Source: Pseudonocardia autotrophica (GTDB lineage Bacteria > Actinomycetota > Actinomycetes > Mycobacteriales > Pseudonocardiaceae). From it: DNA of 64,000 nucleotides. Positions 42,560 through 51,927 of the stretch are shown in pieces (within the stretch, counting starts at the first letter, position 1; each line of letters begins with the position of its first letter). The notes beneath the pieces were generated by a model. It made no database searches. It was not told the DNA's origin and saw nothing but the letters and a program-made list of their open reading frames with translations. A program made the translations under genes and the position numbers. The stretch spans positions 186,001 through 250,000 of the forward strand of contig NZ_JNYD01000006.1 in NCBI RefSeq assembly GCF_000717175.1. Reading direction: 5' to 3'.

Positions 42560-43198
42560 GTGAGCCCAGTCGGTCGGCGAGCCGAGCAGGCGGTAATGGC
42601 TGTGGCACGGCTGGTCGGGCCGCAGCGCACCGAGGTGCAGATCCTGCACGCCGGCACCGACGACGCCGCGGTCAGCGTCCGCATCGGGAAGGTCTTGCTC
42701 TACCTCCACCAGGAGAGCACCGCCGAGCACTTTCAGCGGGTCTGGGAGGAAGCCAAGGACGCCGTCGAGGCCCTCCCCGCCTCGGCCGACCAGCGACTCA
42801 CCCGGGCCCTGCGCGGTATGCCGGAGCCGGCCATCGCGGCGAACGCGGTCGGCATGCCGGCCTGCGCCGTGACTACCGGCAAGACCAAGGGCGACCCGCC
42901 CAAGCCCTACATCCGGGTCCAGCTCGGCCGGATCGCCTACGAGGTCCGGGACCGCGACGCCTTCAACACCTGCGCGAACTCCTTCGCCTACGCCCGCAAA
43001 CAAGCCGCCCTGGCCTTCGTGCAACCGGGGAAGAACCTCATCGTGCACGGAGCCTTCGAAGTCGCCGGCGACGCCTTCTACCCGACCAGCGACATCGACG
43101 ACCTCCGCGCACCGAAGAAACGAACGACCCCCACCACAACCGAGCGACTCCAGGCCAACGCCGGGCTGGCGGTCCCGAAGCCGACACCTCAAATTTAG
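42560..43198 (+). CDS. Hypothetical protein of the mobile island
   Basis: 212 residues from a GTG start. The N-terminal half has TEVQILHAGTDDAAVSVRIGKVLLYLHQ and an ending SFAYARKQAALAFVQPG. No recognised domain. It lies 58 bases after the relaxase on the same strand, so it may belong to the mobilisation operon. Confidence 0.5.
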   Translation: MSPVGRRAEQAVMAVARLVGPQRTEVQILHAGTDDAAVSVRIGKVLLYLHQESTAEHFQRVWEEAKDAVEALPASADQRLTRALRGMPEPAIAANAVGMPACAVTTGKTKGDPPKPYIRVQLGRIAYEVRDRDAFNTCANSFAYARKQAALAFVQPGKNLIVHGAFEVAGDAFYPTSDIDDLRAPKKRTTPTTTERLQANAGLAVPKPTPQI

Positions 43199-43282
43199 AC
43201 CCGCTGAGCCCGCTGCACAGGGAGGGGGCGCAGGAAGTTGCCTAGGCAGATCATCCGCTTCCAAGATCAGGGAGACCGCGGC

Positions 43283-43576
43283 CTAGGCATCGTGATCTTT
43301 AGGGACGTTCACCGCGCCCGGGTCCATGATCTCGCGGAGGGCGTTGGCGAGGCCCCGGACGGCGCGACGGACACCGATCGGAAGGGCGCGTCCGCCCCGC
43401 AGCTCGATGGCAGCGCTGTGGAGGACGTTGCCGATCTGTAGGGCGACAGCGCGGTCTCCGACGATCTCGTCACGGTAGTCGTCAAGCAGCTCAGCGATGG
43501 TCGAGTAGGCCTGTGCCTCAGCCAGGATCGAGTCGCCGACTGAGGGGTCTCGGTCGTACCTGCTCTGACTGCCCAT
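43283..43576 (-). CDS. Small hypothetical protein, possibly SOS-controlled
   Basis: 97 residues, mostly helical, with AYSTIAELLDDYRDEIVGDRAVALQIGNVLHS and an RGLANALREIM segment. GGAGGCAGGCG precedes the ATG. A LexA-type box lies 94 bases upstream and a TATCGT -10-like hexamer follows it toward the gene. Function unknown; regulation by DNA damage is inferred. Confidence 0.6.
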   Translation of the reverse strand: MGSQSRYDRDPSVGDSILAEAQAYSTIAELLDDYRDEIVGDRAVALQIGNVLHSAAIELRGGRALPIGVRRAVRGLANALREIMDPGAVNVPKDHDA

Positions 43577-43669
43577 CGCCTGCCTCCGCCGCGATCGAGT
43601 AGGGCGTGCGGGGACCCGACGTACTTCCCCTACGACGGGCCACCGCACGAAGCTCTACGATAGCAAAGA

Positions 43670-43685
43670 TCGAACGTTAGTTCGA
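43670..43685. promoter_or_regulatory. LexA (SOS) box
   Basis: TCGAACGTTAGTTCGA is a perfect match to the actinobacterial LexA consensus TCGAAC-N4-GTTCGA. On the minus strand it is followed after about nine bases by TATCGT, a plausible -10, so it would repress the gene at 43283-43576. The DUF5131 gene to the right starts 240 bases away and has its own -10. Confidence 0.75.
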
Positions 43686-43913
43686 GTCAGTGAAGCTCGG
43701 GTCTCGCCGCTCACCGGACGACATCGGACGCCAACCTCCAGCCGGCGCCGCGGCGCTCGCGGCGCTCGCGCACGGGTTCAGACTTTCTCTACCTGATCAA
43801 GGCGACGGCTTCGCCGCCGGGCGCGGGGGCTGCGGCCTCCGGCCGGTCCCCGGCGCCGCGGAGGAATCGGCGACAGGCCGAGTGTGCATCCGAGGCTTCC
43901 TCTACCGGCTGGA

Positions 43914-43919
43914 TAGGCT
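43914..43919 (+). promoter_or_regulatory. -10 box for leaderless DUF5131 gene
   Basis: TAGGCT ends six bases before the ATG at 43926. Confidence 0.5.
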
Positions 43920-43925
43920 GCACGG

Positions 43926-44681
43926 ATGGCGGACCAGAGCGCGATCGAGTGGACGGAAGCGACCTGGAACCCCACCACCGGGTGCGACCGCATCTCTGCT
44001 GGCTGCGACAACTGCTACGCCTTGGCCCTGGCCAAGCGACTCAAAGCGATGGGATCCGCTAAATATCAGCTGGACGGCGACCCGCGCACCAGCGGACCGG
44101 GGTTTGCGCTTACCGTTCATCCTGATTCGCTGCAGATTCCCCTGCGCTGGCGAGAGCCTCGCCTCATCTTCGTCAACTCTATGTCAGACCTATTCCACGC
44201 ACGCGTCCCGCGTACGTTCGTCGCCGATGTCGCTGACACGATGCGCCGTACGCCGCAGCACACTTACCAAGTGCTGACGAAGCGACCGAAGCGAATGCGT
44301 CTGATCTCAGAAGGAATTGATTGGCCGTCAAACGTGTGGCTTGGAACATCGGTCGAGTCGGCGGACGAAGCAGCAAGGATCGATGAGATTCGCGATATTC
44401 GCGCAACGGTCAAATTTCTATCTCTCGAGCCCCTACTGGGTCCGCTAGCCAACATCGACCTCACGGGAATTGGCTGGGTAATTGTAGGCGGAGAGTCCGG
44501 ACATCGCAGCAGGCCGATACGGGAAGATTGGGTAAGGGCCATTCGTGACGCATGCGTAGCTGCGGGTGTACCCTTCTTCTTCAAGCAGTGGGGTGGGCGA
44601 ACGCCGAAGGCTGGGGGGCGCCTACTTGATGGTCGAACGTGGGACGAGATGCCTCGTCGATCAGGAGTTACAGCAGCCTGA
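43926..44681 (+). CDS. DUF5131 (phage Gp37/Gp68-like, three-Cys-motif) protein
   Basis: 251 residues. The N-terminus carries [20 protein letters not shown], a three-Cys motif like that of radical-SAM enzymes, and [19 protein letters not shown] is a further family mark. GC content is clearly below that of the flanking genes. The next gene, convergent and overlapping by 14 bases, is the TcmP partner protein, a known pairing of unknown function. Confidence 0.85.
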   Translation: MADQSAIEWTEATWNPTTGCDRISAGCDNCYALALAKRLKAMGSAKYQLDGDPRTSGPGFALTVHPDSLQIPLRWREPRLIFVNSMSDLFHARVPRTFVADVADTMRRTPQHTYQVLTKRPKRMRLISEGIDWPSNVWLGTSVESADEAARIDEIRDIRATVKFLSLEPLLGPLANIDLTGIGWVIVGGESGHRSRPIREDWVRAIRDACVAAGVPFFFKQWGGRTPKAGGRLLDGRTWDEMPRRSGVTAA

Positions 44682-45771
44682 CCTTACTGCTCCTCACGAT
44701 ACGCCCATTGGGTTCTGTCTGCACCACGTTCCTCTCGCGCATCTTCGACAGGGCGCTGATCGCGTCTTTCCTGCGCCAACGCGCCGTCTCTCTCAGGAGC
44801 CACTCCCTCACATCCTCGACCGATTTCTCGCCTGGAGCGAGGCATTGGCAGATTAGTTCGCTTAGTTCAGCATGGTGGTCATGCTCTCGGAAGAGATCCA
44901 TTTGGCCCGCAGGCACAGCCTCCCGAGTTCGCGGATCATGGAAGCTCATGCCCTCTTCGCCGTCGACCTTCCACATGGCGTCCTTCATCACCTCGACGCC
45001 CTTGTCGCTGCTCGTGCCGAATACCAGATGGAGTGGCTGTCCGGTCCGTGGCGTCACGCGAAATTGGAGCTGATAGGGAAAGCCTGCTCGTTTAAGCGAG
45101 TCCCTGTAGGTCTCAAGCCATGCTCGCCAACGTTCGTCGGGTCGAGCTTCCCGTTCAGCCGGTTGCCAATACTGATTGCCGCCGAAGACTCGATCAAGCT
45201 CACTCGGATCTTGAGATTCGCGGCGGCTGAACCAGTTGGGACCGAATGTAGTGATCACTTCGCCGGAGCGAACGCCAGCAATCCTGCCGACTAACTCGAA
45301 CGGAATATTGACGTTTCCCCAGCTGTCGAAGATGGCCAGAATTGGATGGTCCCAGGCCCTGGTCTGCGTCAGCAGTTCCGGAGTCGCCGTAGCAGCCTCG
45401 CCCTCCCTGACGATCACTGTGACGGGAAGCTGCTCTAGCTGGCCGAAGCGCTCGATGAGGAGGGTGCGAAGGTGGGCACACCGATCCTTGTCCTTCTCGA
45501 TGAAGATCAGGTAGACCCTGTCCCTGCGAAGGTTCATTCGGTCTCTGGCGGTGTGATTGAGGAGTCGATCCAATGCGAAAACGGGCGAGCCATCTTCACC
45601 GTCGAGGTATTTGCCGGGGCCCGCGAACGCATCGACGTAGGTCACCCGAGGGCGTTCGTATCCGTACTGTCCGCTCGGTTGCAGCATGATCGGCCACCAT
45701 GCGTCAAGGTAACTCCGGTTGAGCCGGTGCTTGGCCTCGGTGGCAGGCTCCAGCTTCCATAGCAAGCTCAC
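44668..45771 (-). CDS. tcmP: Three-Cys-motif partner protein TcmP
   Basis: 367 residues from the GTG at 45771, which has TAGGGAG five bases upstream; the in-frame extension to 45900 has none. TKH-like [16 protein letters not shown] is followed by [21 protein letters not shown], an SAM-methyltransferase-like glycine loop, and [13 protein letters not shown]. The C-terminus has a winged-helix-like part. Named for its association with the DUF5131 protein on its 3' side. Low GC like its partner. A defence or DNA/RNA-modification role is suspected, not known. Confidence 0.8.
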   Translation of the reverse strand: MSLLWKLEPATEAKHRLNRSYLDAWWPIMLQPSGQYGYERPRVTYVDAFAGPGKYLDGEDGSPVFALDRLLNHTARDRMNLRRDRVYLIFIEKDKDRCAHLRTLLIERFGQLEQLPVTVIVREGEAATATPELLTQTRAWDHPILAIFDSWGNVNIPFELVGRIAGVRSGEVITTFGPNWFSRRESQDPSELDRVFGGNQYWQPAEREARPDERWRAWLETYRDSLKRAGFPYQLQFRVTPRTGQPLHLVFGTSSDKGVEVMKDAMWKVDGEEGMSFHDPRTREAVPAGQMDLFREHDHHAELSELICQCLAPGEKSVEDVREWLLRETARWRRKDAISALSKMRERNVVQTEPNGRIVRSSKVRLL

Positions 45772-46109
45772 GGGGCTCCCTAACGACACTGATCGACTAC
45801 TGCGAGTTGGAGAGTAGCGGTCGCTTGCGTTCAGGAGGGTGAAGATCGCTCGTGAGAATGGGTGCGTGTCGCAGAGAGCGATCGATTTAAGTGCAGACAC
45901 CAGCCCTCGCCGGGCGGGCAGATCAACAGGCTGGCGGCCCTTGCCATCCCGACGCGATGGGCGGCGACGTGGGCGCCGGGCGATGATCAGCGGTGAGGGC
46001 GGCGAAGTTCGCTCAGTCGCTGACGGACCGGTGAGGCAGGCCGCCCCCGCAGGTTCAACGGAGGGACCAGCGGTCGAGGACTTCGGTTTCGAGGTGCCCG
46101 AGTCCGCCC

Positions 46110-46259
46110 GAGACCGTGCTCTGCGGAGAGGCTGAACCAGAGGGCCGACTGGGACTCCGCGTACGCCCGCTGCTTGCGGAGCAACGGTGAGGTGTAGAGG
46201 TCCTTCGCCGCAGACGGCGTCGAGCGCGTCGCCTTCACGCAGGTGACGAGCAGGATGTC
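46110..46259 (-). pseudogene. Remnant of a DUF6884 protein
   Basis: On the minus strand a short piece reads DILLVTCVKATR, then AAKDLYTSPLLRKQRAYAE and LWFSLSAEHGL, the N-terminal half of DUF6884. After HGL the similarity stops while the frame continues as low-complexity. The start is also missing. The rest of 45772-46423 holds no convincing gene; it includes the promoter region of the next operon. Confidence 0.5.
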
Positions 46260-46423
46260 GGCCGCGAGCGTCGACCGTGGTGCCCTCGTTCGATCGAGTG
46301 ACTGGGCCCGCGCGGACTCGCTGCCGGCGAGACGATGCGACGACCGTCGGAAGTGGTCACCCGGAGGGCATAGCGGTAACAGCGGGTGATCTCATGGCGA
46401 TGAGCGGTTAGCGCACGAGGGGG

Positions 46424-49400
46424 ATGGCTGATGCCGAACGTGGTTCCGGGGGAGTTGTCGACGACTGTGGCGGCTGGACCGGCCGGGCATTGTCGCTGAT
46501 GGCGCGGCTGCACGTTCTGGGGGACTGGCACGGGCCCGGCGAGGAGAAGGCGGCCCGTCGGCTGGCGGGTGACCTGCCGGCGTCGTGGGACGTGATCGCT
46601 GGACGCCAGGTCCCGCACAACATGAGTGCCGTGGACCTCGACCTGGTCGTGGTGGGGGAGCGGGGCGTCTACGTCTGCGAGGAGAAGGCGTGGGGTCCGC
46701 ACGTCGTCGTCGGGGAGGTCGGGTGGTACTCCAACGGTGAGCACCGGCCGAATCCCGGCAACCAGCTCGCCCACGCCACGAAGGTGCTCGCGGGGCGGCT
46801 GCGGGAGAAGGTCGGCGGGTGGGCGGGCGCGCAGAAGCAGCTTCCCCGCGGTGTCCATCCCGTCGCCGGGCACGTCGTCATGTCGCATGACGCCCTGCGG
46901 CTGGAGGGGGCGGCTGAGCTGGGCGCGAACGTCGTCGTGCGGCTGGCCGACGCGGCGTCCGTGCTGGTGGCGGAGGATGCGGCGCTCCCGCCGACGATGG
47001 CGCCACTGCGTTCAGCGCTAATGGATTACCTGGTCGGCCTGCCCCAGCGTCGGACCGCGGAGTTCCCTCCAACGATCATGATGTACCGGGTGATGGGCAA
47101 GCCCGGGGTGCAGGGCAACACCCTGACCTTCCCCGCGCAGAGCCCGGCCGGTGAGCCGGTCATGTTGTACTGCGTTCCAGTGGCCAACTCGGAGAACCCG
47201 GCCGAGGCCGCCCGTCTCGCCGTGCGGGACCACGACGCACTCGACGCCCTCGCGGTTGCCCGGCGGACCTGGCGGGTCCAGCAGTGGTTCGACTGGGAGG
47301 GCTATCGCGTCACGCCCGTCGTCGTCGCGTTGGACGGGTCGAGCCTGGGCAAGTTGGCGTCCGACAAGTTGCCGGCACACGTCGACGGCCGCGTACCCGT
47401 AGAGGTCGGGGTGGCCGTCGTCCACGACGCGTTCACCGCCCTGGCCGAGGTACATCGAGCGGGTGTGCTGCATCGCGCCCTGCAGCTGCGAACCGTCGAG
47501 GTGACACCGGCGAACCGGGTGCGGTTCCGGGACTTCAGCCGCTCCAAGCTGCCACGCACCCAGACCATCGCCCCGTCGCTCGACAACGACCACCCGTCGG
47601 CGGCGTTCCAGGCACCCGGCACCCCGCTCGAGTTCCTGACCGCCCGCGACGACGTCTACAGCCTCGCGCTCTGTCTCGCGCAGTGGCTTCGCGGTGACGC
47701 GTCGGACCAACCGGATCACGCCGAGGCGCGGGAGTGGGTGGCCTCCTACCCGGTCGTCGGGTCGCTGCTGGCCCGCTGCCTGGCTCCGCGCTACGACGAC
47801 CGCCCGGACGCCTCCGCTGCCGCCGCCGAATCGGCGCCCCAGCCGATCGAGAAACCGGTCCCGCCGCTCGTCGTCCCGCCCGTGAGTCCCCCTCCGCCCG
47901 CGGTCCTCGAGCCGGGGGCGCTCCTCGCTGGTCGGTATCGGATCGACCGGAAGCTCGGCGAGGGTGCGTGGGCGGTCACCTGGCTGGCGTTCGACGAGAA
48001 GCTCGGCGAGCCGCGCACGCTCAAGCACATGCGACCCGGTCGCGTCGACTACGCGCAGGTCCTCGACGAGTACCGGCATGGCAACGCGCTGCGCAGCTCA
48101 CGGTGCGCCCGGCCCTACGACGTGCTCGACGCGCCTGAACCCGGAGTCCTGGTCCAGGAGTACATCCCCGGACAGACCCTCCTGGAGCTGACGGCGGGTC
48201 GAGACCTCGACGCCGAGCAGTTCCGCCGGATCGCGGTGGACGTCCTGCGTGGCCTCGCGGACGCCCACGAGCAGCTTGTCTTCCATCGGGACGTGAGCCC
48301 GACGAACATCATCGTCCGCGACGACGGCAGCGCCGCGCTCATCGACTTCGGCCTGGCCGCGAAGGCGGACGCAGCCCAGTCCGCGGTCGGATCCCCGCCG
48401 TTCACCGCCCCCGAAGTGTGGGCGCGGCGGCACTGGACACCGGCGGCCGACATCTACAGCGCCTGTGCCTCCCTGCTGCGCGTGATGCTCGGGCGATACC
48501 CGTACTCGGGCCCGGGCGTCGAGGAGCGCGAGGTCCTCGTCCCGCCTACCGAGGCGCACTTCGCCCGGTTCGGCCGAGCGCTGCTCGGGGCGCTCTACGA
48601 AGGTGTCACGGCCGACCCCGGCAAGCGTCCGCAGGACGCCGCGACGTACGCGGACCGGATCCTGCGCGCCCGCGACACGTCCGTCCGCAGTGGCCGTCCG
48701 ATGGTGAACCCCACGGTCGCGGCGCTCCGTGGACTGTACCGGCGCAGCGGGATCGGCAACGCGGGCAATCGCGGGATGGACGACGACTTTGCCCGCAGCA
48801 CCTACACCGACACCCTGCTCGACACCGCGCTCCTCCCCGCGGTGATCGGGGGCGAGCTCGACGTCGTCGTGCTAAGCGGCAACCCGGGCGACGGGAAGAC
48901 CTCGTTCCTCGTCCAGGTCGGTGCCGCTCTCGACGGCGCGGGGGCGACCACCCGTCGCTCCGACGCCGCGGGTTGGACCAAGGAGCTCGGCGGTCGCACG
49001 TTCAGCGCCGTGTACGACGCCTCGGAGTCACACGGCGACCTCAGCTCGGACGACCTGATTCACGCCGTCCTCGCGCCCTCGGGCGGGCCCCACACGGCCC
49101 TGCTCGCAGCCAACGACGGCCGAATCGCTCAGTTCCTCGGTGACTTCGGCGACCGCTACCCGGAGCTGGCCGCGGAGGTCGACCGGGAGCGGGCGGGGGA
49201 GCCTGCCGAGGGGCGGATCGTGCTGGTGGACCTCAAACGCCGGGCGCTCGCGACGCCGGATCGTGGGGCCTCAGGCCTCGGCACCGCTGTCCTGTCGCTC
49301 TTCACCGCGGACGAGCGATGGGCGGACTGCGAGGCCTGCACGGCGCGAGACGTCTGCCCGATCCGGGACAACGCGGAGCGACTGCGCACGCCTGGGGCCC

Positions 49401-50296
49401 GGGAGGCCGTGTCGGAGCTGCTCCTGACCAGCCATCTCCGACGACGTCGTCGGGCCACGATGCGCGACGTCCGCTCGGCCTTCGGATGGTTGATCACCGG
49501 CGACCTGTCCTGCGAGGCGGTCCACGCGGAGAACCGCACCGGACAGGATCCGCGCGCAGGCGCGGGTCGTCGTGCTCCCGACCTGGCCTTCGCGGCGGAC
49601 ACCGGTGACTACCTCGTCGAGGAGTGGCGCGAGCTCGACCCCGCTCATCAGGCGGCACCTGCCGCGGCGCGCGCGGCCCGGGCCTCACGCGACCTCGTGC
49701 CGGATCTCGCCGCCGTGACCGCCGAGTCGCTCGGTCGGCTGAAGCGAGCGCTCTACTTCGGGGAGTGGACCGCGCCCAGCGGGCGTGCCGAGGTGCGCAG
49801 CTACCGGTACTTCGAGGAGTACCTCGACGCGCTGGACAAGCCCGGCCCCGCCCTGGCGCGGGTCCTCCTCGGCCTGTCCCGGATCCTGGCGTTCCCGCGC
49901 TACGAAGGGAAAGGGCTCGCGCTGCAGGACCGCACCTATGAGGATCCCGCAGTCCGCGCGATCGTCGTGGTCAAGGAACTGCCGGTGACGACCTTCGAGC
50001 TGGCTGCGGTCGGTTCCGGGTCCGGCTATGTCGAGTCGTTCGCGGACCGGCTCGAGCTGCGCCACGAGCGCGGCCAACGGTTGGCGATTGCCCTCGACGC
50101 CGCGGAACTGATCCTGCGCGCGGCGGACGGCGAGGTGCTCGGCGACCCGGCCTCGGCGGCGCTGCGCCAGGAGATCGAGGGCTTCGGACAGCGGCTGCGC
50201 CTGGAGCCCGCACGCTCCGTCCTCGTCGTGGACGGGGCCGGGAACAGATTGACCGCGGAGGCGATCGACGGCCGGATCGTGGGGAGGCGGCAGTGA
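46424..50296 (+). CDS. NERD - pseudokinase - Ser/Thr kinase - P-loop ATPase fusion (defence kinase, MAD6-like)
   Basis: 1290 residues; an ATG at 46499 (MARLHVLGDW) is an alternative start. Residues 30-180 are a NERD nuclease-like domain with DLDLVVVGERGVYVCEEK keeping the Asp, Glu and Lys. Residues about 220-465 look like a kinase fold without active residues (LHRALQL, RDFS). Residues about 503-750 are an apparently active kinase: LGEGAWAV, Lys534, HRDVSPTN (621), DFG (641), APE (662). Residues 815-1290 hold a P-loop ATPase with GNPGDGKT (819) and a CEACTARDVCPI cluster (969). The stop overlaps the next gene by GTGA. The layout resembles the MADS kinase MAD6 and, in the ATPase part, DptF. Confidence 0.75.
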   Translation: MADAERGSGGVVDDCGGWTGRALSLMARLHVLGDWHGPGEEKAARRLAGDLPASWDVIAGRQVPHNMSAVDLDLVVVGERGVYVCEEKAWGPHVVVGEVGWYSNGEHRPNPGNQLAHATKVLAGRLREKVGGWAGAQKQLPRGVHPVAGHVVMSHDALRLEGAAELGANVVVRLADAASVLVAEDAALPPTMAPLRSALMDYLVGLPQRRTAEFPPTIMMYRVMGKPGVQGNTLTFPAQSPAGEPVMLYCVPVANSENPAEAARLAVRDHDALDALAVARRTWRVQQWFDWEGYRVTPVVVALDGSSLGKLASDKLPAHVDGRVPVEVGVAVVHDAFTALAEVHRAGVLHRALQLRTVEVTPANRVRFRDFSRSKLPRTQTIAPSLDNDHPSAAFQAPGTPLEFLTARDDVYSLALCLAQWLRGDASDQPDHAEAREWVASYPVVGSLLARCLAPRYDDRPDASAAAAESAPQPIEKPVPPLVVPPVSPPPPAVLEPGALLAGRYRIDRKLGEGAWAVTWLAFDEKLGEPRTLKHMRPGRVDYAQVLDEYRHGNALRSSRCARPYDVLDAPEPGVLVQEYIPGQTLLELTAGRDLDAEQFRRIAVDVLRGLADAHEQLVFHRDVSPTNIIVRDDGSAALIDFGLAAKADAAQSAVGSPPFTAPEVWARRHWTPAADIYSACASLLRVMLGRYPYSGPGVEEREVLVPPTEAHFARFGRALLGALYEGVTADPGKRPQDAATYADRILRARDTSVRSGRPMVNPTVAALRGLYRRSGIGNAGNRGMDDDFARSTYTDTLLDTALLPAVIGGELDVVVLSGNPGDGKTSFLVQVGAALDGAGATTRRSDAAGWTKELGGRTFSAVYDASESHGDLSSDDLIHAVLAPSGGPHTALLAANDGRIAQFLGDFGDRYPELAAEVDRERAGEPAEGRIVLVDLKRRALATPDRGASGLGTAVLSLFTADERWADCEACTARDVCPIRDNAERLRTPGAREAVSELLLTSHLRRRRRATMRDVRSAFGWLITGDLSCEAVHAENRTGQDPRAGAGRRAPDLAFAADTGDYLVEEWRELDPAHQAAPAAARAARASRDLVPDLAAVTAESLGRLKRALYFGEWTAPSGRAEVRSYRYFEEYLDALDKPGPALARVLLGLSRILAFPRYEGKGLALQDRTYEDPAVRAIVVVKELPVTTFELAAVGSGSGYVESFADRLELRHERGQRLAIALDAAELILRAADGEVLGDPASAALRQEIEGFGQRLRLEPARSVLVVDGAGNRLTAEAIDGRIVGRRQ

Positions 50297-51927
50297 CGAT
50301 CACCCTGCCCAAGGCGCTGCGGACCTACCAGTACCGTCCGCTGACGGTGTTCTCCCTGCTCGACGTGGATACCGACCGGGTGCTGCCGCGGCTGCTCGAG
50401 CTGTGCGTCAAAGGTGGCCGGTCCAGCCCCCCGACGACGGACGCCGAGGACTTCGCGGGTTATCGGGACCGGATGCTGGCCTCCGGTGCCGTGATCGGCT
50501 TCGAGGACAAGGCGGACCGGGCGCTGCTCGACGGGTGGCTCCGCTCCTGCGTGATTGAGATGGGGGCGGTCAGCCGCAGCCGTACGGGGGAGCAGATGGT
50601 CGCGGCGGCGCCGCTCAGTCTGGCGTCGTACCGCGCCGGTCTGCCCACTGAGCGAGTCCGGCATCGAGGCGTCGACGACATCGTCTACCGCCTGCTGCTC
50701 GACGAGCTGGAGCGGCGAGGCTCGGGAAACCCACGCGCTGAACTCCGGGGGATCGTCGCGGCCGCGACTGGGAAGGGACTCGCCCTGGGCCCCGAGCCTC
50801 GGTGGGAGCCGCAGCTCGTGGACCCCGACCGACTCGACATTGGTGCGTTGCTGGAGTTCCGCTTCCTTGAGGCGATCGAGATGGGCGACGCCCGACCGGT
50901 TGCTGGCGGCGTGTTCCCGAGCCCCCTACCGGGCGTAGCGGCCGATCTCGCTGCCACGCTCCTCACCCACGTGGAGTCGTACGGCGACCGTCTCCCGACC
51001 CCCGCTCTGATGTCGTCGTTCGCCGCGCTGCTCGCGGTCGGATTATTCACCTACACCCTGCGGACCGACCGAGCGGCTCGCGAGCTGATCCTGGCCGGGG
51101 AGCGACCCGCCGATATGGCGGATCTTGCGCCCGCGTCCGGGCTAGAGCTCTACTGCGACTTCACCGGGGACCTCTGGTCGGAGTCCGACCGGATGTGTCG
51201 GCGGTGCGTGGAGCGCGATCTTGACCGGGTCCGGCAAGCCTTCCGCGACCGTATGACCTTCGTCGTAGTGGAGAACGCTCTTTCCCGAGGCCCGGAGGAG
51301 ATGGCGCGCATCCGCGCGCTCCCGCCTGCGGACCAGCTCGTCGCCCTTGCCGCCCTCAAGGACCACCGACGGGTCGAGAACTTCGCGGGTGCTCGGCTGG
51401 ACGACCTCATCGACGGAGCCCCGGACGAGGGCGCGACCGAGGCGGAGATCGAGTTCCTCCGGCGGATTCAGGCGTCCGACAGCTCGGAGCTGGACAAGCT
51501 CCTGGACGTGCTCGCCGATGTGAACCAGGACAAGGCCACGAAGAACTCGGTGAAGTGGTACTCCAGTGTCGGCGGTATCACCAAGCCGTACGGCGTCCTC
51601 CAGGGCAGCAACGCGAACCGCCGGAGCTGGCGCTACGCCCCGAGCGACGAACTGCTGCAAGCACTGCTACTCGCAGTGTTCGTCGACCCGGACACCCGGA
51701 CCGTGCGTAACCGGCTCTCGTTGCGGGCGGTCCTCGATATCCTCCACGAGCGCTTCGGCATCCTCGTGGACCGGCCGCCCGCGTTCCTCGACGGTGCGGA
51801 GGCGCGCGCTGCGGCGGACGCCAACCTCGAGGCCTTCAAGGTCCGCCTCCAGTTGCTCGGCTGCTTCGACAGCCTCTCCGACGACTTCTCCGTGCAGGTC
51901 GTCCACCATCCCCTCGGAGCCGCCTGA
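50293..51927 (+). CDS. Middle subunit of the defence-like operon (MAD7-like/unknown)
   Basis: 544 residues with no motif I can name. It is helical and has a CDFTGDLWSESDRMCRRC cysteine stretch at about residues 289-306 that may bind zinc, and a C-terminal winged-helix-like part (AVLDILHERFGILVDRPPAF). The GTG overlaps the previous stop, and its own stop shares one base with the next ATG (TGATG). Stoichiometric translation with both neighbours is therefore expected. By position it equals MAD7 of MADS or DptG of DndFGH; homology to either is not shown. Confidence 0.65.
   Translation: MTITLPKALRTYQYRPLTVFSLLDVDTDRVLPRLLELCVKGGRSSPPTTDAEDFAGYRDRMLASGAVIGFEDKADRALLDGWLRSCVIEMGAVSRSRTGEQMVAAAPLSLASYRAGLPTERVRHRGVDDIVYRLLLDELERRGSGNPRAELRGIVAAATGKGLALGPEPRWEPQLVDPDRLDIGALLEFRFLEAIEMGDARPVAGGVFPSPLPGVAADLAATLLTHVESYGDRLPTPALMSSFAALLAVGLFTYTLRTDRAARELILAGERPADMADLAPASGLELYCDFTGDLWSESDRMCRRCVERDLDRVRQAFRDRMTFVVVENALSRGPEEMARIRALPPADQLVALAALKDHRRVENFAGARLDDLIDGAPDEGATEAEIEFLRRIQASDSSELDKLLDVLADVNQDKATKNSVKWYSSVGGITKPYGVLQGSNANRRSWRYAPSDELLQALLLAVFVDPDTRTVRNRLSLRAVLDILHERFGILVDRPPAFLDGAEARAAADANLEAFKVRLQLLGCFDSLSDDFSVQVVHHPLGAA

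Noticed and set aside
45839-46135. 98-codon open frame
   Set aside because: Arginine-rich, no ribosome site, overlaps the DUF6884 remnant; probably not coding.
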